A program made the translations under genes and the position numbers. A stretch of DNA of 8,601 nt from an uncultured Actinomycetes bacterium (lineage in GTDB: Bacteria > Actinomycetota > Acidimicrobiia > Acidimicrobiales > Ilumatobacteraceae), in NCBI GenBank assembly GCA_903858075.1, contig CAIOHI010000181.1, positions 1 through 8,601 of the forward strand, read 5' to 3'. Each line of letters begins with the position of its first letter. Position 1 is the stretch's first letter. Below, piece by piece: positions 1-6,650 of this stretch. The notes beneath the pieces are model-generated. The model was not told where the DNA came from. It saw only the letters and a program-made list of their open reading frames with translations, and made no database searches.

Positions 1-465
1 CAACTGCGCGAAAAAATTGGCGTCATGTTCGGTTCACCAGAAACAACTCCAGGTGGTCGTGCACTTAAGTTTTATTCATCAGTACGTCTCGACATTCGTC
101 GTATTGAGTCCATCAAAGACGGAACAGAAATTGTGGGTAACCGCACTCGCGTGAAGGTTGTGAAGAACAAAGTGTCACCACCGTTCCGCCAGGCCGAATT
201 CGACATCATGTACGGCAAGGGCATCAGCCGCGAAGGCGCATTGCTCGACATGGCTGTGGAATACGACATTGCCAAGAAGTCAGGTGCTTGGTACACCTAT
301 GACGGCGAGCAGTTGGGTCAGGGTCGTGAAAACGCCAAGGCATATCTCACAGCCAACCCAGAAATCATGATGCAAATGTCAGAGAAGGTCCGCAGCAGTG
401 CAGGTCTCGATGGTCCAGTGGCCGAGTTCACCGAAGCCGACGAACAGCCCATCGAACTCGACTAA
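1..465 (+). CDS. recA: RecA recombinase, C-terminal part (5' end outside window)
   Basis: RecA forms ATP-dependent filaments on single-stranded DNA, drives strand exchange in recombinational repair, and as a filament promotes LexA self-cleavage, which starts the SOS response. The frame is open from base 1 (QLREKIGVMFGSP...), so the start lies upstream; 154 residues remain, against about 340-350 for a full protein. What is seen is the region from the DNA-binding L2 loop onward: KIGVMFGSPETTPGG, then the core strand segment FYSSVRLDIRRIES, then RVKVVKNKVSPPFRQAEFDI, and the C-terminal domain with GAWYTYDGEQLGQGRENAK. The tail is acidic (EFTEADEQPIELD), as usual for RecA, where it restrains DNA binding. 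No intein interrupts the visible part. The Walker A and B motifs lie outside the window. The gene ends in TAA and is followed by a hairpin terminator; no recX follows it. The identification is secure. Confidence 0.97.
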   Translation, partial: QLREKIGVMFGSPETTPGGRALKFYSSVRLDIRRIESIKDGTEIVGNRTRVKVVKNKVSPPFRQAEFDIMYGKGISREGALLDMAVEYDIAKKSGAWYTYDGEQLGQGRENAKAYLTANPEIMMQMSEKVRSSAGLDGPVAEFTEADEQPIELD

Positions 466-521
466 ACGTCGCCGTTCACTCTCTTGTTGTAGCTGCCACT
501 GCCTCTGCAAGAGAAGAATTG

Positions 522-551
522 AAAGCCGAGCCGGCACCACGGCTCGGCTTT
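522..551. terminator. Hairpin terminator between convergent recA and exported-protein gene
   Basis: A perfect 11-bp inverted repeat (AAAGCCGAGCC at 522-532, GGCTCGGCTTT at 541-551) encloses an 8-base loop. The GC-rich core is flanked by A on the left and T on the right, so each strand sees a stem running into a pyrimidine-rich, T-containing tail. It lies between the recA stop (465) and the stop of the minus-strand gene (567), so it probably ends transcription from both sides. A second, weaker repeat (TCTCTTG at 480-486, CAAGAGA at 508-514) sits just before it on the recA side; whether it matters is unknown. Confidence 0.85.
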
Positions 552-564
552 CGTATTTCTCGCC

Positions 565-1983
565 TTATTTCACTTTGATAGCGCGTGACCACGAAGCGCC
601 AGTAGCACCCGACTTCGATGGTGTCACCTTTACTTTCCATGAACCGGCCTTGGTGGCTTTTACTGTGCAAGTCAACTTGGTGCCAGCAAGTTTGCACGAC
701 CCAGCCTTTGTTACTGCGCCCAAAGTTGCCGTTGCTTTGTAGGTCAGTCCAGACATTCCAGTTCCCGTCAAAGTGATGGTGCGTGACTTCGTAGCAAATT
801 TCATCCCATTGATTGCCTGCATCGAACCGCTTCCAGATCCGACTGATGGAGAACTAGAACCCGAAGATCCCACCTTGGTGACTTTGAACTTTGGTGCCGA
901 GAAGGAAATGTCAGAGATGGTGACAAGGCGACCGTCGGTGCCATTGTCGGCTGCGGTCCACTTGCTCCATGTCACCGTGTCGGTACCAGCATCAGCAGTC
1001 GACTTCGATTCTGCAGTACGAGCAACGCTGAGCAGTTTTGTCATGTCGGTTTCTGTTGCGGGAATTTTGAACTGTGATTCAAGAACGGCGTCGGAAAGGA
1101 AGCCATAGAACTTGCCCTTACGCACAGTTCCATCGCTCAGCCTGTGCGGCCCGGCAATGCCGTAGGTGAGGCTTGGGGTCTCTCCACTTGCGAGGTCGAG
1201 TGAACCAATCACAGCAGCATTGGTGGCAAATAAGGCGCCAGCAAAAGCGGCAACCAACGTGGTGTCGAGGCTCAATACCATTTGCATGCCAAGTGTGTCT
1301 TGGGTCGATTTGTCGGCATCGCACTCAGATACAGGAATGGTGGTGCACCGCTGCGCTTTTGGATCTTGGTAGTCAATACCCGGGGAATCGCTCAATGAGA
1401 ACTTCACTCGTGCAGTTGCGTTGTCTTGACCCAAGTTCTCGGTCTTCCAAAAAGTAGGTGTCCCGTTCATCCAGGTCCAGCCGAGTTTTTTGCCAACAGA
1501 GTTGAGACCAATGGTCATGTCGAAAACTGAAGCGGCAGTAATTGCCGGAGACAAGGTTGCTGTTGGTGCCGAGAAGTTGTGGCCAAGCTGCCCTGCTTGT
1601 TTCACATAGGCGAGCGTGACGCCCACGCGGTTAGGTGTGGCGTAGCAATTATTCGTGGAGCCTGCTTTGCATAAGTTGGAGGGCGATATCACGACAGTGA
1701 CCGCACCAACGGTTGTTGGCGCAGCTGTCGTCACCGTTCCATTGGTCACAATTTGTGTAGTCGCTCCGTTTGTGGTGACCGATAGAGAGGCGATGTAGGG
1801 GCGACCAGTCACTCCTCCGGCAAGATCAGACCAGTTGGCCCCTTGTGAGCTGGGTGTATCTGTAGAACTTTGATCGGGCATGCCGTCGTCGATGGCCGCA
1901 GCATGAACGCGTGGGCTCGCGGTGGACAATGCACAGGCCGCAATGAGAGCAGCCGCGAGTGAGATGCGAATGGGTCGTTTCAT
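565..1983 (-). CDS. Exported protein of unknown function, Cys-paired, with C-terminal beta-rich domain
   Basis: I do not recognise this 472-residue protein. It starts with a signal sequence: MKRPIR, a hydrophobic stretch ISLAAALIAA, then C17, with a possible signal peptidase I site after VHA (residue 28). I14-A15-A16-C17 also fits a lipobox, so it could be a lipoprotein. Residues 31-50 are Ser/Thr/Gly-rich. The main region (about 51-370) is rich in Thr, Ala and Ser, lacks obvious catalytic motifs, and has two close cysteine pairs (C105/C113 and C213/C221) that could form disulfides. A Gly/Ser linker (372-389) leads to a terminal domain (391-472) with alternating hydrophobic residues and one more pair (C430/C439), resembling an Ig-like or other beta-sandwich module. 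The lysine-rich end has no sortase motif and no final membrane helix. The start is supported by AGAAGGAGA just before the ATG. It is transcribed alone, convergent with recA and divergent from miaB. A surface or cell-wall role is only inference. Confidence 0.85.
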   Translation of the reverse strand: MKRPIRISLAAALIAACALSTASPRVHAAAIDDGMPDQSSTDTPSSQGANWSDLAGGVTGRPYIASLSVTTNGATTQIVTNGTVTTAAPTTVGAVTVVISPSNLCKAGSTNNCYATPNRVGVTLAYVKQAGQLGHNFSAPTATLSPAITAASVFDMTIGLNSVGKKLGWTWMNGTPTFWKTENLGQDNATARVKFSLSDSPGIDYQDPKAQRCTTIPVSECDADKSTQDTLGMQMVLSLDTTLVAAFAGALFATNAAVIGSLDLASGETPSLTYGIAGPHRLSDGTVRKGKFYGFLSDAVLESQFKIPATETDMTKLLSVARTAESKSTADAGTDTVTWSKWTAADNGTDGRLVTISDISFSAPKFKVTKVGSSGSSSPSVGSGSGSMQAINGMKFATKSRTITLTGTGMSGLTYKATATLGAVTKAGSCKLAGTKLTCTVKATKAGSWKVKVTPSKSGATGASWSRAIKVK

Positions 1984-2007
1984 GGGTCTCCTTCTAAAGT
2001 TTCGTTC

Positions 2008-2036
2008 AATGTAGGCTGAAATTTATTCAATATCAA
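2008..2036 (-). promoter_or_regulatory. Predicted sigma70-type promoter for the exported-protein gene
   Basis: Read on the minus strand there is TTGATA (2036-2031), a 17-base spacer, and TACATT (2013-2008). This is 5 of 6 matches at -35 and 4 of 6 at -10, with ideal spacing. Transcription would start near 2001, giving a leader of roughly 18 bases that contains the strong Shine-Dalgarno AAGGAG before the ATG at 1983. It is predicted from sequence only. Confidence 0.55.
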
Positions 2037-2066
2037 GAGTCAAAGGCCCGAAACCCCTTACTTGGG

Positions 2067-2072
2067 TAGCCT
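2067..2072 (+). promoter_or_regulatory. Possible -10 element for a leaderless miaB operon transcript
   Basis: TAGCCT fits the TAnnnT -10 pattern of actinobacterial promoters and ends 7 bases before the miaB ATG at 2080, so the transcript would begin at or next to the start codon. There is no Shine-Dalgarno sequence before this ATG, which agrees with a leaderless message. No convincing -35 box is seen 17 bases upstream, so the call is tentative. Confidence 0.35.
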
Positions 2073-2079
2073 GCACACC

Positions 2080-3498
2080 ATGACGAACGGCAAATACATT
2101 GTGCGCACCCATGGGTGCCAAATGAATGAGCACGATTCTGAACGAATTGCTGGCCTATTAGAAGCCGACGGCTACTCGGTTGCCGAAACCGAAGACGAAG
2201 CAAATGTCATTGTTTTGAATACTTGCTGTATTCGGGAAAACGCCGACGAGAAGCTCTATGGCCAACTTGGCTGGTTGAAGCAGTGGAAGGAAGCAGCCCC
2301 CAACCGTCAACTTGTGGTGGCCGGCTGCCTCGCACAAAAAGACAAAGATCTTGTGCTCAAAAAAGCACCGTGGGCCGATGTGGTCATGGGTACGCACAAT
2401 GTGCATCGGGCTGCTGAGCTCATCAATTTCGCTCAGAAAAATGGCCCGGTAACAGAAATCTTTGACGAGGCTGTTTTAGAAGATCACGCATTGTTCCCCA
2501 GCGCATTGCCAGCAAAACGCGAGAAGAGTTTCAACGCCTGGGTCACCATCCAAATTGGTTGTGACAACTCGTGTTCTTTTTGCATTGTTCCTTCGGTGCG
2601 CGGTGAAGAAATTAGTCGCCCCTTCGCCGACATCGTGAGCGAAGTGGAAGACCTTGCTGCACAGGGCATTACTGAAGTGAGCTTGCTCGGCCAAAATGTC
2701 AACTCATATGGTCGCGATATTGCTCTCGATGTTCGTCGTGAAACAGGTGTGGGCAGTGTGCGCCCCATGTTCGCTGAATTACTTGAAGCAGTAGGTGCGG
2801 TCAATGGCATTCGCCGTGTGCGCTTTGTGAGCCCGCACCCCAAAGACATGCGCACCGAAACTTTTGCCGCCATGGCAAATACGGCTGCCGTGTGCGAGCA
2901 CCTGCATTACCCATTGCAGTCGGGAAGCGATGCGGTTTTGGCTGCAATGCATCGGGGTTATACGGCCGAGCGTTACCTCTCACGTCTTGCTGAAGCACGT
3001 GCAGCAATTGACGACCTTGCGGTGTCGAGCGATGTCATTGTGGGTTTCCCAGGTGAAACAGAAGACGACTTCGTGCGCACCATGGAAGTGTGTGCTGAAG
3101 CCTGTTTCGACTCGGTGTTCATTTACGAGTTCTCTCCACGTGCGGGTACAGAAGCAGCTACCTACACCGATCGCTTCGTTGACCCTAAAGTTGCTAACCA
3201 GCGCTACGAGCGCTTGCGTGCAGTGGTGGAACGCAGCGCGCAAATGAAACACGAAGCACGCATTGGGCGCATCGAAGAAGTCATCATTGAAGGTATGAGT
3301 AGAAAAAATGAAGGCGTTGTAACGGGTCGTACACGTCAAAACAAGTTGCTTCATTTTCCCTATAGCGAGCCCATTCGTGTTGGTTCCTATGCAAATGTTC
3401 TTGTTACTTCTGCAGCTCGTCACTTCCTGCGTGGTGAATTCCAAGAAATGATTTCACTACCTTCGCATCGTGTGCACTTGCCTGTGACCGCGCTGTAA
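2080..3498 (+). CDS. miaB: tRNA-2-methylthio-N6-dimethylallyladenosine synthase MiaB
   Basis: MiaB is a radical-SAM methylthiotransferase that adds a methylthio group to C2 of N6-isopentenyl-A37 in tRNAs reading UNN codons, following MiaA. All three parts of the family are visible in this 472-residue protein. The N-terminal MTTase domain (about 5-120) has the three ligands of the auxiliary 4Fe-4S cluster at C13, C49 (NTCCIREN) and C83 (VAGC). The radical-SAM domain carries C161-x3-C165-x2-C168 (GCDNSCSFCIVP) and continues through LLGQNVNSYG and HYPLQSGSD. A C-terminal TRAM domain (about 400-465, from RIGRIEEVIIEG) binds tRNA. The start chosen is ATG 2080, giving MTNGKYIVRTHGCQMN, which places the first cysteine as in homologues; a TTG 18 bases upstream is possible but would add an unusual leader. 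It opens the operon, with miaA 25 bases downstream, so both A37-modification enzymes would be made together. C50 next to C49 is an extra, probably non-ligand, cysteine. Confidence 0.96.
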   Translation: MTNGKYIVRTHGCQMNEHDSERIAGLLEADGYSVAETEDEANVIVLNTCCIRENADEKLYGQLGWLKQWKEAAPNRQLVVAGCLAQKDKDLVLKKAPWADVVMGTHNVHRAAELINFAQKNGPVTEIFDEAVLEDHALFPSALPAKREKSFNAWVTIQIGCDNSCSFCIVPSVRGEEISRPFADIVSEVEDLAAQGITEVSLLGQNVNSYGRDIALDVRRETGVGSVRPMFAELLEAVGAVNGIRRVRFVSPHPKDMRTETFAAMANTAAVCEHLHYPLQSGSDAVLAAMHRGYTAERYLSRLAEARAAIDDLAVSSDVIVGFPGETEDDFVRTMEVCAEACFDSVFIYEFSPRAGTEAATYTDRFVDPKVANQRYERLRAVVERSAQMKHEARIGRIEEVIIEGMSRKNEGVVTGRTRQNKLLHFPYSEPIRVGSYANVLVTSAARHFLRGEFQEMISLPSHRVHLPVTAL

Positions 3499-3523
3499 TG
3501 CACCCTCTCCAGAAAGTTTGGCC

Positions 3524-4432
3524 ATGTCAAAACAAGTAGTAATTCTCGGCCCAACGGCAAGTGGTAAGTCGTCTGTGGCAATGGCTGCAGCGCAACAAAT
3601 GGTGGGCACGCATATTGTTGCCGTCGATGCCATGCAGGTGTATCGCGAAATGAATATTGGTACAGCCAAGCCAACAGCAGCCGACCAGCAATTGGTTCCG
3701 CACCATTGCATCGACCTCGTCGACCCATCTCAACGTTTTACGGTGACGCAGTTTCAAGAAAAGGCGCGTGGCGAGTTGACAAAATTGGGGGAGTCGGGAA
3801 CCGCGGCTCTTCTCGTAGCGGGCACGGGCTTGTACCTCACCGCGGTCATCGACAACCTTGAATTCCCAGGTGAGTGGCCAGATGTTCGTGCAGAACTTGA
3901 AGAGAACCACAACACCACCCTTCTCTATGCTCGACTCAAGCAACTCGACCCAGTAGCCGCCGAGCGCATTGAGCCCACTAACCGTCGTCGCATGATTCGT
4001 GCGTTGGAAGTGTGCATTGGTAGTGGGCGACCCTTTAGCGATTCTGGCCCAGGCACATCGGCGTACCCCGATAACGGAATTGTACAAATAGGTTTGCGCT
4101 GGAAGCGTGAAGTGCTGGCGCAACGTATTGCCGACCGTGTTGACGCAATGCTCGAAGATGGGCTTGTAAAAGAAACGAAGGCGTTGTTGCGACGTCGCCC
4201 AGCAATGTCGGCAACTGCTCGCCAGGCGCTCGGGTATAAAGAAATGGCCGACCACATTGAGGGTCGTGCTTCACTTGCCGAGGCGAAAGCCGAACTGGTT
4301 TTGCGTACGCGGCAATTCGCTGTACGCCAAGAGCGCTGGTTTCGCCGTGACCCACGCATCACTTGGGTGGAAGTGCACAAAGACCCGGTTACTGAAGTAA
4401 TGCCTTATGTCTTGCGGGCCTTAAAGGCGTAG
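3524..4432 (+). CDS. miaA: tRNA dimethylallyltransferase MiaA
   Basis: MiaA transfers the dimethylallyl group of dimethylallyl diphosphate to N6 of A37 in tRNAs reading UNN codons, making the substrate of MiaB. The protein has 302 residues, normal for the family. Visible motifs are the P-loop GPTASGKS (9-16), the conserved aspartate D35 in VDAMQVYR (the family's general base; most homologues have DS, here DA), IGTAKPT (45-51), HHCIDLVDPS, the AGTGLY loop with T101, NRRRMIRALEV, RQALGYKEM, and the end motif RQFAVRQERWFRRDPR, which belongs to the tRNA-contacting and core region. The start at ATG 3524 is preferred because AGAAAG lies about 7 bases before it; a TTG two codons upstream is possible. 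It follows miaB by 25 bases and precedes dapF by 9, so it sits in the middle of an operon. Confidence 0.96.
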   Translation: MSKQVVILGPTASGKSSVAMAAAQQMVGTHIVAVDAMQVYREMNIGTAKPTAADQQLVPHHCIDLVDPSQRFTVTQFQEKARGELTKLGESGTAALLVAGTGLYLTAVIDNLEFPGEWPDVRAELEENHNTTLLYARLKQLDPVAAERIEPTNRRRMIRALEVCIGSGRPFSDSGPGTSAYPDNGIVQIGLRWKREVLAQRIADRVDAMLEDGLVKETKALLRRRPAMSATARQALGYKEMADHIEGRASLAEAKAELVLRTRQFAVRQERWFRRDPRITWVEVHKDPVTEVMPYVLRALKA

Positions 4433-4441
4433 TCTTTTCTT

Positions 4442-5272
4442 ATGCAAGTAACGATGTCGAAGCATCAAGGGCTGGGTAACGACTTCCTTGTGTACGACAT
4501 TCGTCAGGGTTTGCCTTTCACGGGTGGCGAACCCGATGCGCAGTGGGCAAATTTTGCTCGCAATTGGTGCGACCGACGTTTTGGTATTGGTGCCGATGGA
4601 TTGTTGTTGTTGGGTCGTGAAGGCGCAAGCCATCTCAGCATGGTGCTGTACAACGCCGACGGAAGTCGTGCAGAAATTTCTGGCAATGGCATTCGTTGTT
4701 TGGTGCAGGCTGCGTATTGGCAAGATCAAATTGATGGACTGGCAACCTATGTGGTGAACACCGATGCGGGCGTGCGTACGGTTGAAGTTCTGGAAGGTTC
4801 GCCAACGTCAAATGTTGCACAACTCAGCGTGAGCATGGGTGTTGTGAGCGACATCGCGGAACCCGCTCACTGGGCAGCACTGCAGTGCAACCCCGATCGA
4901 CCCGTACGGCACTTATCGCTTGGTAATCCGCATTCCGTGGTGAGTGTTGAAGATTGTGCCGATGTAGATCTGCAGGCGTTGGGGGAATTAGTTCCCCATG
5001 TGAATCTTGAAATTGTTGCGGCGGGCCCAGAAGCTCATGCCATCACCATGCGTGTCCATGAACGTGGCTCAGGCATCACTCTTGCATGTGGTTCGGGTGC
5101 GTGTGCAAGTGCCGTTGCTGCAAAAGCATGGGGCTTTGTTCCTGCTTCAGCACCTGAAGTGCTCGTGCACATGGATGGCGGCGATGCACGAGTGCGTATT
5201 GATGCCGCAACGTCGGAAGCAACTCTTATTGGGCCTTCGGTGTTCATTGCCAACGTGGTTTTTCATGTGTGA
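4442..5272 (+). CDS. dapF: Diaminopimelate epimerase DapF, with Ser at the first catalytic Cys position
   Basis: DapF interconverts LL- and meso-diaminopimelate without a cofactor, using two cysteines as acid and base. It supplies meso-DAP for peptidoglycan and lysine. The 276-residue length is normal. Family features are KHQGLGNDFLVYD (7-19), DRRFGIGADGLLLL (44-57), NADGSRAEISGNGIRC (71-86), GNPHSVV, and the second catalytic motif LACGSGACAS with C216. The odd point is residue 80: the usual pattern is NxDGSxxxxCGNG, but here the codon at 4679-4681 is TCT (Ser). A cysteine is present six residues later (C86). The protein is otherwise intact and sits in a conserved operon, so it is probably functional or a natural subfamily variant. 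The start could be ATG 4442 or 4454; 4442 is taken because TAGTCT (4430-4435), a possible -10 overlapping the miaA stop, ends 6 bases before it and no Shine-Dalgarno is seen. The gene lies 9 bases after miaA. Confidence 0.93.
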   Translation: MQVTMSKHQGLGNDFLVYDIRQGLPFTGGEPDAQWANFARNWCDRRFGIGADGLLLLGREGASHLSMVLYNADGSRAEISGNGIRCLVQAAYWQDQIDGLATYVVNTDAGVRTVEVLEGSPTSNVAQLSVSMGVVSDIAEPAHWAALQCNPDRPVRHLSLGNPHSVVSVEDCADVDLQALGELVPHVNLEIVAAGPEAHAITMRVHERGSGITLACGSGACASAVAAKAWGFVPASAPEVLVHMDGGDARVRIDAATSEATLIGPSVFIANVVFHV

Positions 5273-5300
5273 AGTTCGTCTAAAAAATGCACAGTAATTC

Positions 5301-6644
5301 ATGAGTAATCCGTATCAGGAGGCCCTTGGTCAGACACTCATCGACCGGTCTATTCGCGAGCGTATTGTGCTTGTGGGTGTCACGCTTCCACTGCATACTG
5401 AAGAAGAAACTGACGAGAGCCTCGACGAATTAGCACTGCTTGTAGACACTGCAGGCGCCGACGAAGCTGGGCGGTTAACGCAAAAGCGCGATGCTCCCGA
5501 CTCCACCTGGTTTATAGGTAAAGGTAAAGCAGAAGAACTGAAAGCATTGTGTTTAGAGGTCGACGCCGACACTGTTGTGTTTGACAATGAACTATCACCA
5601 GCACAGCAATACAACTTGGAAAAGTTGTTGGGTCGTACAGCACTCGATCGCACTGCAGTCATCCTCGATATTTTTGCTCAAAACGCTCACACCCTTGAAG
5701 GTAAGGCGCAAGTAGAGCTGGCAATGTCGCGTTACCGCCTGCCGCGTTTGCGCCGTGGCGTTTCAGGAGCACTCAGCCAACAGGGCGGTGGTATTGGTAC
5801 ACGCGGACCCGGTGAAACACAGCTTGAAGTTGACCGTCGGCGCATCATGAAGCGCATCACCAAATTGGAAGGCGAGTTAAAGAACCTTGGTCGTACTCGC
5901 TTAGAGCAGCGCAAGAGCCGAGACCGCAGTGGGCTCTCGTCGGTCACCATTGTGGGCTACACCAACGCAGGTAAGTCAACGTTGTTGAATGCGCTCACAG
6001 CATCGGGTGTGTTAGTGCAAGATCGTCTCTTTGCCACGCTCGACCCCACAACACGACGGTTGTCGCTGCCTGGTGGTGAGCCCGTGTTGCTCACCGACAC
6101 TGTGGGTTTTGTGCGCAGGCTGCCTCACGGGCTCATAGAGGCCTTTAAGAGCACATTGGAAGTGGCCAGTGAGGCCGACTATCTCGTGCACGTTGTTGAC
6201 GGCAGCGCCCTAGACCCAGAGGGGCAAATTCGCGCAGTGCATGAGGTGCTCGAACAAATTGGTGGAAGTCGTGTTCCTGAATTGCTGGTCTTCAACAAAG
6301 CCGACCTTGCCCCCGAAGCAGTGCGTGAACTTGTTGCGGCGCATCGCGGCTCTGTTGCGGTTTCCGGTGTCACTGGCGAAGGCATTGAAGACCTCTTGCG
6401 TGTACTCAGCGACCGCATTCGTGCTCTATCGGTGGTCGTTGAGCTGTTCATTCCTTATGACCACGGAGAAGCCTTGGCCATGGTGCACCGCGAAGGTGAA
6501 GTGGTGTCCACTGCCCATGAAGACACTGGTGCGCGTGTGCGTGCCCGCCTGGGTGATGCCTCAGTGGGCCGGTTGCGCCAGTATGTGGTGGCAACAAATG
6601 TAGGTAACGATGTTGCGACAACGCCTTCGAGTACAGCAGAGTAG
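5301..6644 (+). CDS. hflX: Ribosome-associated GTPase HflX
   Basis: HflX is a GTPase of the Obg-HflX superfamily that binds the 50S subunit and can split stalled or stress-inactivated 70S ribosomes. The 447-residue protein shows the HflX N-terminal domain (about 20-130, with WFIGKGKAEELK and DNELSPAQQYNLE). Next come the Gly-rich linker characteristic of HflX (LSQQGGGIGTRGPGETQLE, in the 150s-170s) and a basic coiled segment (RRRIMKRITKLEGELKNL). The G domain has G1 GYTNAGKS (219-226), the G2 region FATLDPTTR, G3 DTVGF (266-270), G4 NKAD (332-335) and a G5-like VSG (354-356). A short C-terminal domain follows. The tail after about residue 430 is low in complexity and probably flexible. There is no clear ribosome binding site before ATG 5301. 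It is 28 bases after dapF and 6 before the aminotransferase, so it is very likely cotranscribed with both. Confidence 0.96.
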   Translation: MSNPYQEALGQTLIDRSIRERIVLVGVTLPLHTEEETDESLDELALLVDTAGADEAGRLTQKRDAPDSTWFIGKGKAEELKALCLEVDADTVVFDNELSPAQQYNLEKLLGRTALDRTAVILDIFAQNAHTLEGKAQVELAMSRYRLPRLRRGVSGALSQQGGGIGTRGPGETQLEVDRRRIMKRITKLEGELKNLGRTRLEQRKSRDRSGLSSVTIVGYTNAGKSTLLNALTASGVLVQDRLFATLDPTTRRLSLPGGEPVLLTDTVGFVRRLPHGLIEAFKSTLEVASEADYLVHVVDGSALDPEGQIRAVHEVLEQIGGSRVPELLVFNKADLAPEAVRELVAAHRGSVAVSGVTGEGIEDLLRVLSDRIRALSVVVELFIPYDHGEALAMVHREGEVVSTAHEDTGARVRARLGDASVGRLRQYVVATNVGNDVATTPSSTAE

Positions 6645-6650
6645 AGGCGT

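Noticed and set aside
398..742. Plus-strand open frame crossing the recA end, the terminator and the exported-protein gene
   Set aside because: It runs through a strong hairpin terminator and over two real genes in other frames, with no protein-like composition.
2062..2079. TTG start of miaB six codons upstream
   Set aside because: The added residues (MGSLHT) do not look like MiaB, no ribosome binding site precedes the TTG, and the predicted -10 would fall inside the coding sequence.
3527..4255. Long minus-strand open frame of 242 codons opposite miaA
   Set aside because: It is antisense to a clearly functional gene, is rich in His, Cys, Trp and Arg with no motif, and is best explained as a shadow of miaA codon use.
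5287..5304. Five-codon open frame (MHSNS) whose stop overlaps the hflX ATG
   Set aside because: It has no ribosome binding site, and such short overlaps arise easily by chance; a regulatory leader peptide cannot be supported from this alone.
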